Assembly: GCA_023396345.1 (NCBI GenBank)
Contig: JAEWWO010000286.1
Coordinates: 1-5,581, forward strand
Length of the DNA stretch: 5,581 nt
Origin: Bacteroidota bacterium
GTDB lineage: Bacteria > Bacteroidota > Bacteroidia > Chitinophagales > Chitinophagaceae
Direction of reading: 5' to 3'
Of the stretch, positions 1 through 5,581 are shown one piece after another. Position numbers and translations under genes: made by a program. Numbering within the stretch: position 1 is the first letter of the stretch; every line of letters starts with the position of its first letter. The notes under the pieces are model-generated. The model made no database searches and was not told the origin of the DNA. It saw only the letters and a list, made by a program, of their open reading frames with translations.

Positions 1-2008
1 GCCTTCTACTGTGCATTGCGATCACCTGATTATAGCTAAAGATGGTGCAGATAAGGATTTGGCAAAAGCCAATGATGAAAGTGCAGAAGTGTTTAACTTT
101 TTAAGCTCGGTATCTAATAAATACGGCATTGGTTTCTGGAAGCCGGGTGCAGGTATCATTCATCAGGTTGTACTGGAAAATTATGCTTTCCCCGGCGGAA
201 TGATGATTGGTACTGACTCTCACACAGTAAATGCAGGAGGATTAGGAATGGTAGCGATAGGCGTTGGTGGTGCTGATGCATGTGATGTGATGGCAGGATT
301 GGCGTGGGAACTTAAATTTCCTAAACTGATAGGTATAAAACTTACCGGTAAATTAAATGGCTGGACAGCTCCTAAAGATGTCATTCTGAAAGTTGCCGGA
401 CTGCTTACAGTTAAAGGCGGAACAGGAGCCATTGTAGAATATTTTGGCGAAGGTGCAAAATCTATGAGTGCTACAGGTAAAGGTACTATTTGTAACATGG
501 GAGCTGAAATTGGCGCAACTACTTCTACTTTTGGTTACGACGAATCAATGGAAAGATATCTGAAAGCCACGGGTAGAGAAGAGATTGCGGAAATGGCAAA
601 TAAAATTAAAGAACATTTGACAGGAGATGAAGAAGTATATGCAAATCCCGAACAATATTTTGATGAATTATACGAAATCAATCTATCTGAACTGGAGCCG
701 CATGTAAACGGACCTTTCACGCCGGATTTGGCTACGCCAATTTCTAAGATGAAAGAAGCGGCTCATGCAAATGACTGGCCGTTGAAAGTAGAAGTTGGTT
801 TAATTGGTTCCTGCACTAATTCTTCTTACGAAGATTTAAGTCGTGCACATTCGGTAGCTAAACAAATAGCAGAAAAAAATCTTGTTTCCAAAGCTGAATT
901 CGGTATCAATCCGGGTTCTGAGCAAATCAAATATACTGTACAAAGAGACGGAATTATTGATACATACGAGAAAGTAGGAGCTACCATTTATACCAATGCC
1001 TGCGGACCTTGTATAGGTATGTGGGACAGAATGGGAGCGGAGAAAAAAGAAAGAAATACCATTGTGCATTCTTTCAACAGAAACTTTGCTAAGAGAAACG
1101 ATGGTAATCCTAATACTTTCGCTTTTGTAGCTTCTCCTGAAATTGTAACAGCATTAGCCATTGCAGGAGATCTTGGTTTTAATCCGATAACAGATACATT
1201 ACTGAATGAAAACGGAGAGCAGGTAAAATTAGATCCGCCAACCGGAGATGAATTGCCGGTTAAAGGTTTTGATGTGGAAGATGCAGGTTATCAGGCTCCC
1301 GCAGAAGATGGAAGCGGCATTACTGTTAGTGTAGCTCCGGACAGCAATCGTCTTCAGTTACTTGAACCATTCCCGGCGTGGAATGGAAAAGATATGACAG
1401 GATTGCGTTTGTTGATTAAAGCAAAAGGAAAATGTACTACTGATCATATTTCTATGGCAGGTCCATGGTTGAAGTTCCGCGGACATTTAGACAATATCTC
1501 TAATAATTTATTGATTGGTGCTGTGAATTATTACAATGATCAGACAGATAATGTAAAAAATCAATTAACCGGAGAATATGGTCCGGTTCCCGCAACACAG
1601 CGTGCATACAAGGCTTCTGGAATTGGAACAATTGTGGTGGGCGATGAAAACTATGGAGAAGGTTCTTCAAGAGAACATGCGGCTATGGAACCACGTCATC
1701 TGGGAGTGAAAGCCGTTTTGGTAAAATCTTTTGCACGTATACACGAAACAAATCTTAAAAAGCAGGGAATGCTGGCATTGACTTTTGCCAATAAAGAGGA
1801 TTACGATAAAATTTTGGAAGATGATGTAATTGATATTTTAGGTCTTACTGATTTTACACCTGTAAAACCATTGACTTTAGTATTGCATCACAAAGATGGT
1901 ACAACAGAACAATTCCCCGTAAACCATACTTACAATGCACAGCAAATAGAATGGTTTAAGGCAGGAGCTGCGTTAAACATTATCAGAAATAATTTTACGG
2001 AAAATTAA
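1..2008 (+). CDS. acn: Aconitate hydratase, mitochondrial type (5' end missing)
   Basis: Aconitase interconverts citrate and isocitrate through cis-aconitate in the TCA cycle, using a [4Fe-4S] cluster in the cytoplasm. The gene enters from the left edge: the first whole codon is at base 2, and the reading begins PSTVHCDH. The GTG at 11 is an internal Val codon, not a start. Counting from base 2 there are 668 residues. D7 and H8 of the CDH motif correspond to D100/H101 of pig mitochondrial aconitase, so about 93 residues are missing upstream. Also visible are H54 (pig H147), D72 and H74 in GTDSHT (D165/H167), cluster ligand C271 in GSCTNSS, ligands C334 and C337 in [18 protein letters not shown] (pig R447/R452 region), and [10 protein letters not shown] at 551-560 with S555 or S556 and R557 (pig S642/R644 region). 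The C-terminal swivel domain is complete and ends in TAA. All key residues are intact. It resembles the roughly 750-residue mitochondrial type rather than the longer AcnA/IRP type. Confidence 0.97.
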   Translation, partial: PSTVHCDHLIIAKDGADKDLAKANDESAEVFNFLSSVSNKYGIGFWKPGAGIIHQVVLENYAFPGGMMIGTDSHTVNAGGLGMVAIGVGGADACDVMAGLAWELKFPKLIGIKLTGKLNGWTAPKDVILKVAGLLTVKGGTGAIVEYFGEGAKSMSATGKGTICNMGAEIGATTSTFGYDESMERYLKATGREEIAEMANKIKEHLTGDEEVYANPEQYFDELYEINLSELEPHVNGPFTPDLATPISKMKEAAHANDWPLKVEVGLIGSCTNSSYEDLSRAHSVAKQIAEKNLVSKAEFGINPGSEQIKYTVQRDGIIDTYEKVGATIYTNACGPCIGMWDRMGAEKKERNTIVHSFNRNFAKRNDGNPNTFAFVASPEIVTALAIAGDLGFNPITDTLLNENGEQVKLDPPTGDELPVKGFDVEDAGYQAPAEDGSGITVSVAPDSNRLQLLEPFPAWNGKDMTGLRLLIKAKGKCTTDHISMAGPWLKFRGHLDNISNNLLIGAVNYYNDQTDNVKNQLTGEYGPVPATQRAYKASGIGTIVVGDENYGEGSSREHAAMEPRHLGVKAVLVKSFARIHETNLKKQGMLALTFANKEDYDKILEDDVIDILGLTDFTPVKPLTLVLHHKDGTTEQFPVNHTYNAQQIEWFKAGAALNIIRNNFTEN

Positions 2009-2025
2009 TTTATAAAAAAGAAATA

Positions 2026-2060
2026 AAAAAATCCCGGCTACTTTACAGTCGGGATTTTTT
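2026..2060. terminator. Bidirectional intrinsic terminator
   Basis: A 14-bp stem pairs 2026-2039 with 2047-2060, with one G-T wobble. The core is ATCCCG against CGGGAT, and the loop at 2040-2046 has seven bases. The arms are flanked by A6 on the left and T6 on the right, so either transcript ends in a U-tract. It lies 17 bases after the aconitase stop. On the minus strand it overlaps the stop codon of the small split gene at 2059-2351, so it probably serves both convergent genes. Confidence 0.88.
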
Positions 2061-2351
2061 ATAAGTATGATTTCAGAATTTCATTTGCCAGAACTCTTAT
2101 TTCATCAGTATTTGCCAGCTTATTAGCTATTAAATAACAGTTCGTTTTTTTATCTCCAATTTTAGACCATCGTAAACATGAAATTAAGGTACTAATTGAC
2201 GATAAGCAGAAACCTTATTGTCTTTAATTATTCTCTCAGAATTTTTTTTCAAGGAAACATGTAGCAATTTATCCTGCTTAGTATTATCAGCAGGTTTAGT
2301 GTCTTTTGTATTTAAAGTAGTTTTTCTATATGTTTGCTTTGTTGTTGGCAT
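2059..2351 (-). pseudogene. Small basic hypothetical protein gene, apparently split by a one-base frameshift
   Basis: I do not recognise this product. The minus-strand ATG at 2351 opens 55 codons (MPTTKQTYRKTT to AYRQLVP) ending at TAA 2186-2184. A second frame is open from 2214 to TAA 2061-2059 and gives 51 codons ending in LANTDEIRVLANEILKSYL, which reads like a natural protein C-terminus. The two frames overlap only at about 2187-2214. Adding one base near 2187 would give a continuous 97-residue protein, joining VP to LISCLRW. The composite is Lys-rich at the N-terminus with no signal peptide or membrane segment. A TAnnTTTG box lies 22 bases before the start, and the second stop falls inside the terminator arm at 2026-2060. 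Promoter, start, stop and terminator therefore fit one gene of 293 bp, which is not a multiple of three. It may be a decayed gene, a sequencing or assembly error, or only a 55-residue protein with chance downstream frame. There is no good slippery site at the junction. Confidence 0.5.
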
Positions 2352-2373
2352 AATTACAATAAAAGTATTTATA

Positions 2374-2381
2374 CAAATGTA
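2374..2381 (-). promoter_or_regulatory. Candidate Bacteroidota -7 box for the small minus-strand gene
   Basis: Read on the minus strand this is TACATTTG, an exact match to the Bacteroidota -7 consensus TAnnTTTG. It lies 22 bases upstream of the ATG at 2351, a suitable distance for a short leader. I see no matching TTTG -33 element about 19 bases further upstream. The box sits inside a small palindrome, TATACA-AA-TGTATA, at 2370-2383, which could be an operator or chance in very AT-rich DNA. Confidence 0.4.
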
Positions 2382-2428
2382 TATTTTTTTTGATTAAATA
2401 ATAATAAATTGGTTTAAAATTAATAATC

Positions 2429-2863
2429 ATGAGCTTACAGGATAAATTAAAAAAATTTATGCAGAATAAAATCAATCAGCAAAAACAGGAAGGTGAAGCA
2501 TTTCTGCAAGCCAATAAAGAGAACGCTAACGTGCATGTTTTGCCCGAAGGTATACAGTACGAAGTTTTAAAAGAAGGTACCGGCGCGCAACCTTCTGTTA
2601 CCGATACGGTTACAGCGCATTACAAAGGCTCGTTGCTGAACGGTATTGTTTTCGATAGTTCGTTTGCACGCAATCAACCTTTTACTGCACCTTTAACGCA
2701 TTTAATAAAAGGATGGCAAATTGCTATTCCACATATGAAAGAGGGCAGTCACTGGCGTTTATGGATTCCTTCTGATTTAGCTTATGGCGACAGTGGTGCA
2801 GGCAAAGATATTCCGGGAGGAGCCACCTTGATTTTTGAAGTGGAATTATTGAAAATAGGGTAA
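2429..2863 (+). CDS. FKBP-type peptidyl-prolyl cis-trans isomerase
   Basis: This 144-residue protein should catalyse cis-trans isomerisation of Xaa-Pro bonds during protein folding. Residues 1-34 form a charged Lys/Gln/Glu-rich helical segment containing GEAFLQANKE, as at the end of the Mip/FklB N-terminal domain. Residues 38-144 are one full FKBP domain. Pocket residues equivalent to FKBP12 are visible: Y65 (Y26), F75-D76 (F36-D37), R81 (R42), I93 (I56), W96 (W59), A118-Y119 (A81-Y82) and F136 (F99). The ending FEVELLKIG is typical. There is no signal peptide or lipobox, so it is probably cytoplasmic. It is shorter than E. coli FklB (206 residues), lacking most of the dimerisation domain. 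The start at 2429 is the first in-frame ATG and keeps the whole helical segment; the region ahead is A/T-rich with no Shine-Dalgarno, as usual in this phylum. I see no convincing promoter or terminator. The upstream small gene is divergent, and the serpin starts 92 bases downstream. Confidence 0.94.
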   Translation: MSLQDKLKKFMQNKINQQKQEGEAFLQANKENANVHVLPEGIQYEVLKEGTGAQPSVTDTVTAHYKGSLLNGIVFDSSFARNQPFTAPLTHLIKGWQIAIPHMKEGSHWRLWIPSDLAYGDSGAGKDIPGGATLIFEVELLKIG

Positions 2864-2955
2864 TAAATATATTTTTTACTATAGGTGTAGCATTCACAAC
2901 TAAAACTGCGTATGATAGAATATAATAACTATTTTCTAAACTAAAATTTGCTTTT

Positions 2956-4176
2956 ATGTTCTATCGAATGCTTTTCATTACACTATTGTCCATGACACTC
3001 ATGAGTGTATCATGCGAAAAAACATCCGGTCCTCAGCAAAACAACGACCAGATAAATCCAGTTACCATTTCAACCGATGCTTCTAACAGTTTAACCGATT
3101 TTGCGTTTGATTTCTTTAAAAATCTGCAACCTGACAATCCTGCGAAAGATAATTTATTTGTTTCTCCGTTGAGTCTGCATATGGCAATGGGGATATTATT
3201 GAACGGGGCAGAAGAAAAAACAAAAGATGAATTGATGCAGGCAATGAAAGTAAGCAATTTGTCTCTGGAGGAAATTAACGAAACGCACAAGAAATTAATT
3301 ACACAATTACCGTTAGCCGATTCTAAAGTAAAATTAACTTTAGCCAACTCGGTATGGCATAAAAATACCTTTACGGTAAAAACTCCGTTTCTGGAAACTG
3401 CAAAAGGTTTTTACGATGCAAACGTAACAGCCATGCCATTTGTACAAAGTGATGTGGATATTATAAACCAATGGGCGAGCGATAAGACTAATGGAAAAAT
3501 ACCCAAAGTATTGAGCGAAATTAATCCGCTTGCGGTAATGTTTATTATGAATGCATTGTATTTTAAAGGCGATTGGAGAAATAAGTTTGATGCAAAAAAT
3601 ACAGTTGATCGTGCTTTCCATTCTGAAGACGGTACAAAGAAATTTGTAAAAATGATGAATAAAAAGGACACTATGTTCCTTGCAAAACAAAGTGATTTTT
3701 CTGCCGTTCAGGTTCCTTATGGGAACGGACAATTCGCCGCAACTTTTATTTTACCCAATGAAAATAAAAAAATTGCTGATGTTTTTAATTCTTTAAATTT
3801 GAATACATGGAAACAATTATTTCAAAATTCAAAGATGCAGCAGGTACAGTTCGGCTTGCCTAAATTTACTTATTCAGGAGAATATCAGCTTAAAAAAACA
3901 CTGAATAAAATGGGAGTAGCCGATGCTTTTTCTTCAACAAATGCAAACTTTAAAAAGATTAGCGATACTTACAATTTTGTAGATTTTATTAAACAAAACA
4001 CTTACTTAGGAATTGATGAAGTAGGTACAGAAGCTGCGGCTGTTACTACTATTGCAATTGAAGTAACATCTGCTCCTATGATTCCCGAGTTCATCTGTGA
4101 CAGACCATTTGGTATTATCATTAGTGAAAAAACATCTAATACCATTTTATTTATGGGGAAAATCATGAGCCCTTAA
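2956..4176 (+). CDS. Serpin-family serine protease inhibitor, predicted lipoprotein
   Basis: This 406-residue protein has a full serpin fold. Serpins trap serine (sometimes cysteine) proteases as covalent complexes after cleavage of a reactive-centre loop. Residues 1-19 are a signal peptide (R4, then hydrophobic 5-16) ending MSVSC, so C20 is the likely lipid-anchored residue; the motif is somewhat atypical, with Ser at -3. A polar linker runs to about 45. Serpin landmarks follow: FVSPLSLHMAMG (68-79, shutter), NSVW (131-134), INQWASDKTNGKI (170-182), MNALYFKGDW (198-207), the hinge EVGTEAAAV (355-363), and FICDRPF (379-385). The last matches the PROSITE serpin signature core, but G386 departs from it. 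The small-residue hinge predicts a true inhibitor rather than a non-inhibitory relative. Starting at M1 rather than M5 (2968) keeps the positive residue needed in the signal peptide. The likely site is the outer membrane, facing either side. The gene ends at its own terminator. Target protease is unknown. Confidence 0.96.
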   Translation: MFYRMLFITLLSMTLMSVSCEKTSGPQQNNDQINPVTISTDASNSLTDFAFDFFKNLQPDNPAKDNLFVSPLSLHMAMGILLNGAEEKTKDELMQAMKVSNLSLEEINETHKKLITQLPLADSKVKLTLANSVWHKNTFTVKTPFLETAKGFYDANVTAMPFVQSDVDIINQWASDKTNGKIPKVLSEINPLAVMFIMNALYFKGDWRNKFDAKNTVDRAFHSEDGTKKFVKMMNKKDTMFLAKQSDFSAVQVPYGNGQFAATFILPNENKKIADVFNSLNLNTWKQLFQNSKMQQVQFGLPKFTYSGEYQLKKTLNKMGVADAFSSTNANFKKISDTYNFVDFIKQNTYLGIDEVGTEAAAVTTIAIEVTSAPMIPEFICDRPFGIIISEKTSNTILFMGKIMSP

Positions 4177-4206
4177 AATTCAAATCATATATCTTTCCAT
4201 TATCTT

Positions 4207-4242
4207 AAGACTGTTGCGCTGAATAAGTGCAGCAGTTTTTTT
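4207..4242 (+). terminator. Intrinsic terminator after the serpin gene
   Basis: An 11-bp stem pairs 4210-4220 with 4226-4236 around the five-base loop GAATA, with two G-T wobbles. The core is ACTGTTGC against GCAGCAGT. It is followed by a T-tract at 4236-4242 and begins about 30 bases after the serpin stop. The T-tract runs straight into the -7 box of the next gene. Confidence 0.85.
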
Positions 4243-4249
4243 ATATTTG
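4242..4249 (+). promoter_or_regulatory. Candidate -7 promoter box for the nicotinamidase gene
   Basis: TATATTTG is an exact match to the Bacteroidota TAnnTTTG -7 consensus and lies 16 bases before the ATG at 4266, giving a leader of about ten bases. Its first T is the last T of the serpin terminator tract. The only TTG upstream, at 4214-4216, lies inside the terminator stem and is about 25 bases away, farther than usual, so no firm -33 element can be named. Confidence 0.5.
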
Positions 4250-4265
4250 ATAAAAACAAAAACAC

Positions 4266-4865
4266 ATGAAAGCATTAATAATTGTAGATGTACAGAATGA
4301 TTTTCTTCCCGGTGGCAGCCTGGCTGTTGAGGAGGGAGATAAAATTATTCCTGTGATTAATCAATTACAAAGTCAATACGATCTTGTTGTTGCTACACAA
4401 GACTGGCATCCTGCCAATCATAAAAGTTTTGCTTCGCAACACAACCAAAAAAATGTATATGATATAACAGACCTTAATGGTTTACAGCAAACCTTATGGC
4501 CCGACCATTGCGTGCAGGCAACGGAAGGAGCAGAATTTTCCACAGCACTGCATACAAATAAAATAGAAGCTATATTTCGCAAAGGTATGGAAGTGGAAAT
4601 TGACAGTTACAGTGGTTTTTATGACAATGGAAAATTAAAATCTACCGGACTGGCAGATTATCTTAAAGGCAGAAATATTGATGCTGTAGATGTCTGCGGT
4701 TTGGCTGCTGACTTCTGTGTGTATTATACAGCAATAGATGCGTTGGAGTTGGGCTTTCAGTCAGCCATAATAGAAGATGCAGTAAAACCTATTGATGCAG
4801 ATAATTTTGAAAAACTTAAAATTGATTTTCAGCAAAGAAACGGATTGATAAAAAAGTTTAGATAA
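4266..4865 (+). CDS. pncA: Nicotinamidase (pyrazinamidase) PncA
   Basis: PncA hydrolyses nicotinamide to nicotinate and ammonia, feeding the Preiss-Handler route of NAD salvage in the cytoplasm; enzymes of this family also deamidate pyrazinamide. The 199-residue protein is full length for the isochorismatase-like hydrolase fold. The catalytic triad is D8 (IIVDVQNDF), K106 (FRKGMEVEIDSYSGF) and C151 (GLAADFCVYYTA). Metal ligands are visible as D46, H48 and H52 in TQDWHPANHKSF, and H81 in LWPDHCVQ. D12, F13 and W78 belong to the conserved surroundings of the pocket. The start at 4266 leaves the usual short lead into the first beta strand (MKALIIVD) and follows an A-rich stretch with no Shine-Dalgarno. 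Its own -7 box at 4242-4249 and the terminator before it suggest separate transcription from the serpin gene. No clear terminator follows, so some readthrough into the DUF4349 gene is possible. Nothing is missing or unusual in the protein. Confidence 0.97.
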   Translation: MKALIIVDVQNDFLPGGSLAVEEGDKIIPVINQLQSQYDLVVATQDWHPANHKSFASQHNQKNVYDITDLNGLQQTLWPDHCVQATEGAEFSTALHTNKIEAIFRKGMEVEIDSYSGFYDNGKLKSTGLADYLKGRNIDAVDVCGLAADFCVYYTAIDALELGFQSAIIEDAVKPIDADNFEKLKIDFQQRNGLIKKFR

Positions 4866-4885
4866 TTTTTTAATATTTAGCAGGG

Positions 4886-4959
4886 TTACTTTTTGTGAAA
4901 AAAATGAATAAATAGCATCTGATTATTCCGGGTAAATTATTATTCATCACAAAAAATAA
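4886..4959 (+). repeat. Long interrupted inverted repeat before the DUF4349 gene
   Basis: TTTTTGTGA (4890-4898) pairs with TCACAAAAA (4947-4955), and TGAATAA (4905-4911) pairs with TTATTCA (4940-4946). The left arm carries a six-base A-rich bulge at 4899-4904, and the loop at 4912-4939 has 28 bases. After one mismatch, 4886-4888 can pair with 4957-4959. As RNA it would extend to five bases before the ATG at 4965. The right arm is followed by A, not T, so this is not a plus-strand intrinsic terminator. It could be a leader structure, an operator, or chance in AT-rich DNA. Confidence 0.45.
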
Positions 4960-4964
4960 TTCTT

Positions 4965-5581
4965 ATGAAAAAATATTCTGTATTCTTTACAGCGATTGTA
5001 TTGTTGGCTGTTTTGCTTTATTCCTGTAATTCAGGTTCTTCATATAAAGAGCGCGCAGCTCAGGAAATTTCTCAGGATGCATCTGTTGCGGCAGACATGA
5101 CTGAAGCAGCTACAGATAGTTTTGCTCAAATGATTACTTCTTCTGTAACTAAAGCTAATAATGATTCCACAAAAAAGTTTATACGTACTGCTAATGTAAA
5201 TTTTCGTACGAAAGACGTAGTTAAAACTACGTATGGTATAGAAGCATTAGCAATGCAAAACGGCGGATACATTGAAAACTCTGATATCCATAACAGAATT
5301 ATAGAAGAAAATACAGTTCAGATAAGTAAAGATTCTGCCTATAAAATCACAGAACAAATATTATCGGCAGATATGATAATCAGAGTGCCTGTGAGATTGC
5401 TCGACAGCACGTTGAAACAAATTTCGGTTTATATAGAACATCTGAATTCCAGAAATTTAAATGCTGAGAATGTAACGCTGAAATATTTGTCTGAAGATAT
5501 ACAGCAAAGACGTGCCCAGCAATCGGAGAAAAGATTAGACAGTTTGCAGGGACGTAAAACAGGAGACATCGGAGATTTTAT
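4965..5581 (+). CDS. DUF4349 domain lipoprotein (3' end missing)
   Basis: The gene runs off the right edge after 205 whole codons. Residues 1-20 are a signal peptide (KK at 2-3, hydrophobic 6-18) ending LLYSC, so C21 should be acylated and the protein anchored in the cell envelope. Residues 22-68 are a polar Ala/Ser/Thr/Asp-rich linker. From about 70 the sequence reads as DUF4349: KKFIRTANVNFRTKDVVKTT, then GGYIENS, the strand MIIRVPVRLLDSTLKQI, and NVTLKYLSEDIQQRR. The family usually continues into a coiled coil and a C-terminal membrane segment; the charged stretch from about 180 to 198 fits the start of that coiled coil. The molecular function of DUF4349 is not established, so none is assigned. 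The start is the first in-frame ATG and gives a standard signal peptide. It lies 99 bases after pncA, behind the inverted repeat at 4886-4959, with no clear promoter. Confidence 0.87.
   Translation, partial: MKKYSVFFTAIVLLAVLLYSCNSGSSYKERAAQEISQDASVAADMTEAATDSFAQMITSSVTKANNDSTKKFIRTANVNFRTKDVVKTTYGIEALAMQNGGYIENSDIHNRIIEENTVQISKDSAYKITEQILSADMIIRVPVRLLDSTLKQISVYIEHLNSRNLNAENVTLKYLSEDIQQRRAQQSEKRLDSLQGRKTGDIGDF

Noticed and set aside
836..1069. Open minus-strand frame of 77 codons inside the aconitase gene, and similar ones at 220-498 and 535-720
   Set aside because: They are antisense to a highly conserved coding sequence, have no recognisable product and no start signals, so they are shadows of the aconitase frame.
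2242..2255. Run of eight A on the minus strand in the small gene as a programmed frameshift site
   Set aside because: A shift there in either direction meets a stop codon before the downstream open frame begins, so it cannot join the two halves.
2059..2351. SymE-like toxin reading of the composite small protein, from VPLIS, W and IGDKK
   Set aside because: The spacing between the Trp and the Gly-Asp is too short for the SymE pattern, and the Gly-Lys-Trp-Leu core is missing.
2388..2413. TTTG followed by TAAATTGG as a promoter for the FKBP gene
   Set aside because: The -7 half has a mismatch and the gap is about 12 bases, well short of the usual 19 or so.
2942..2950. TAAAATTTG just before the serpin start as a promoter box
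   Set aside because: It has three bases rather than two between TA and TTTG and lies only five bases from the ATG, which would leave no leader. The resemblance is probably chance.
3340..3732. Minus-strand frame of 130 codons, with others at 3033-3347 and 3411-3671
   Set aside because: They lie opposite the serpin, whose plus-strand frame carries all the family motifs, and their translations look like low-quality antisense sequence.
2956..4865. Serpin and pncA as an operon
   Set aside because: A strong terminator and a separate -7 box lie between them, and their roles are unrelated.

Overview
The window looks like ordinary chromosomal DNA of a Bacteroidota bacterium, probably from the Chitinophagaceae or a related family (inference; I can run no search). 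The grounds are low GC, A-rich start regions with no Shine-Dalgarno sequence, TAnnTTTG-type -7 promoter boxes, Cys-anchored lipoproteins including a DUF4349 protein, and a mitochondrial-type aconitase.

Layout: (1) 1-2008, + strand, the 3' nine-tenths of an aconitase gene, closed by a strong hairpin terminator that is T-flanked on both strands. (2) 2059-2351, - strand, a small unrecognised gene that seems to be split by a one-base frameshift; it ends on the same terminator and has a -7-like box in front of it. (3) 2429-2863, +, a short cytoplasmic FKBP-type peptidyl-prolyl isomerase. (4) 2956-4176, +, a serpin with a lipoprotein signal peptide and an inhibitory-type hinge, followed by a hairpin terminator. 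(5) 4266-4865, +, nicotinamidase PncA, whose -7 box overlaps the T-tract of the serpin terminator. (6) 4965 to the right edge, +, the N-terminal 205 codons of a DUF4349 lipoprotein, preceded by a long interrupted inverted repeat that reaches almost to its start codon.

The genes do not form one pathway. Aconitase belongs to the TCA cycle, PncA to NAD salvage and FKBP to protein folding. The serpin and the DUF4349 protein are predicted envelope lipoproteins. Terminators and spacing suggest mostly separate transcription units. I do not see a new multi-gene system. The points most worth a second look are the frameshifted small gene, the lipoprotein serpin and its reactive loop, and the hairpin ahead of the DUF4349 gene.
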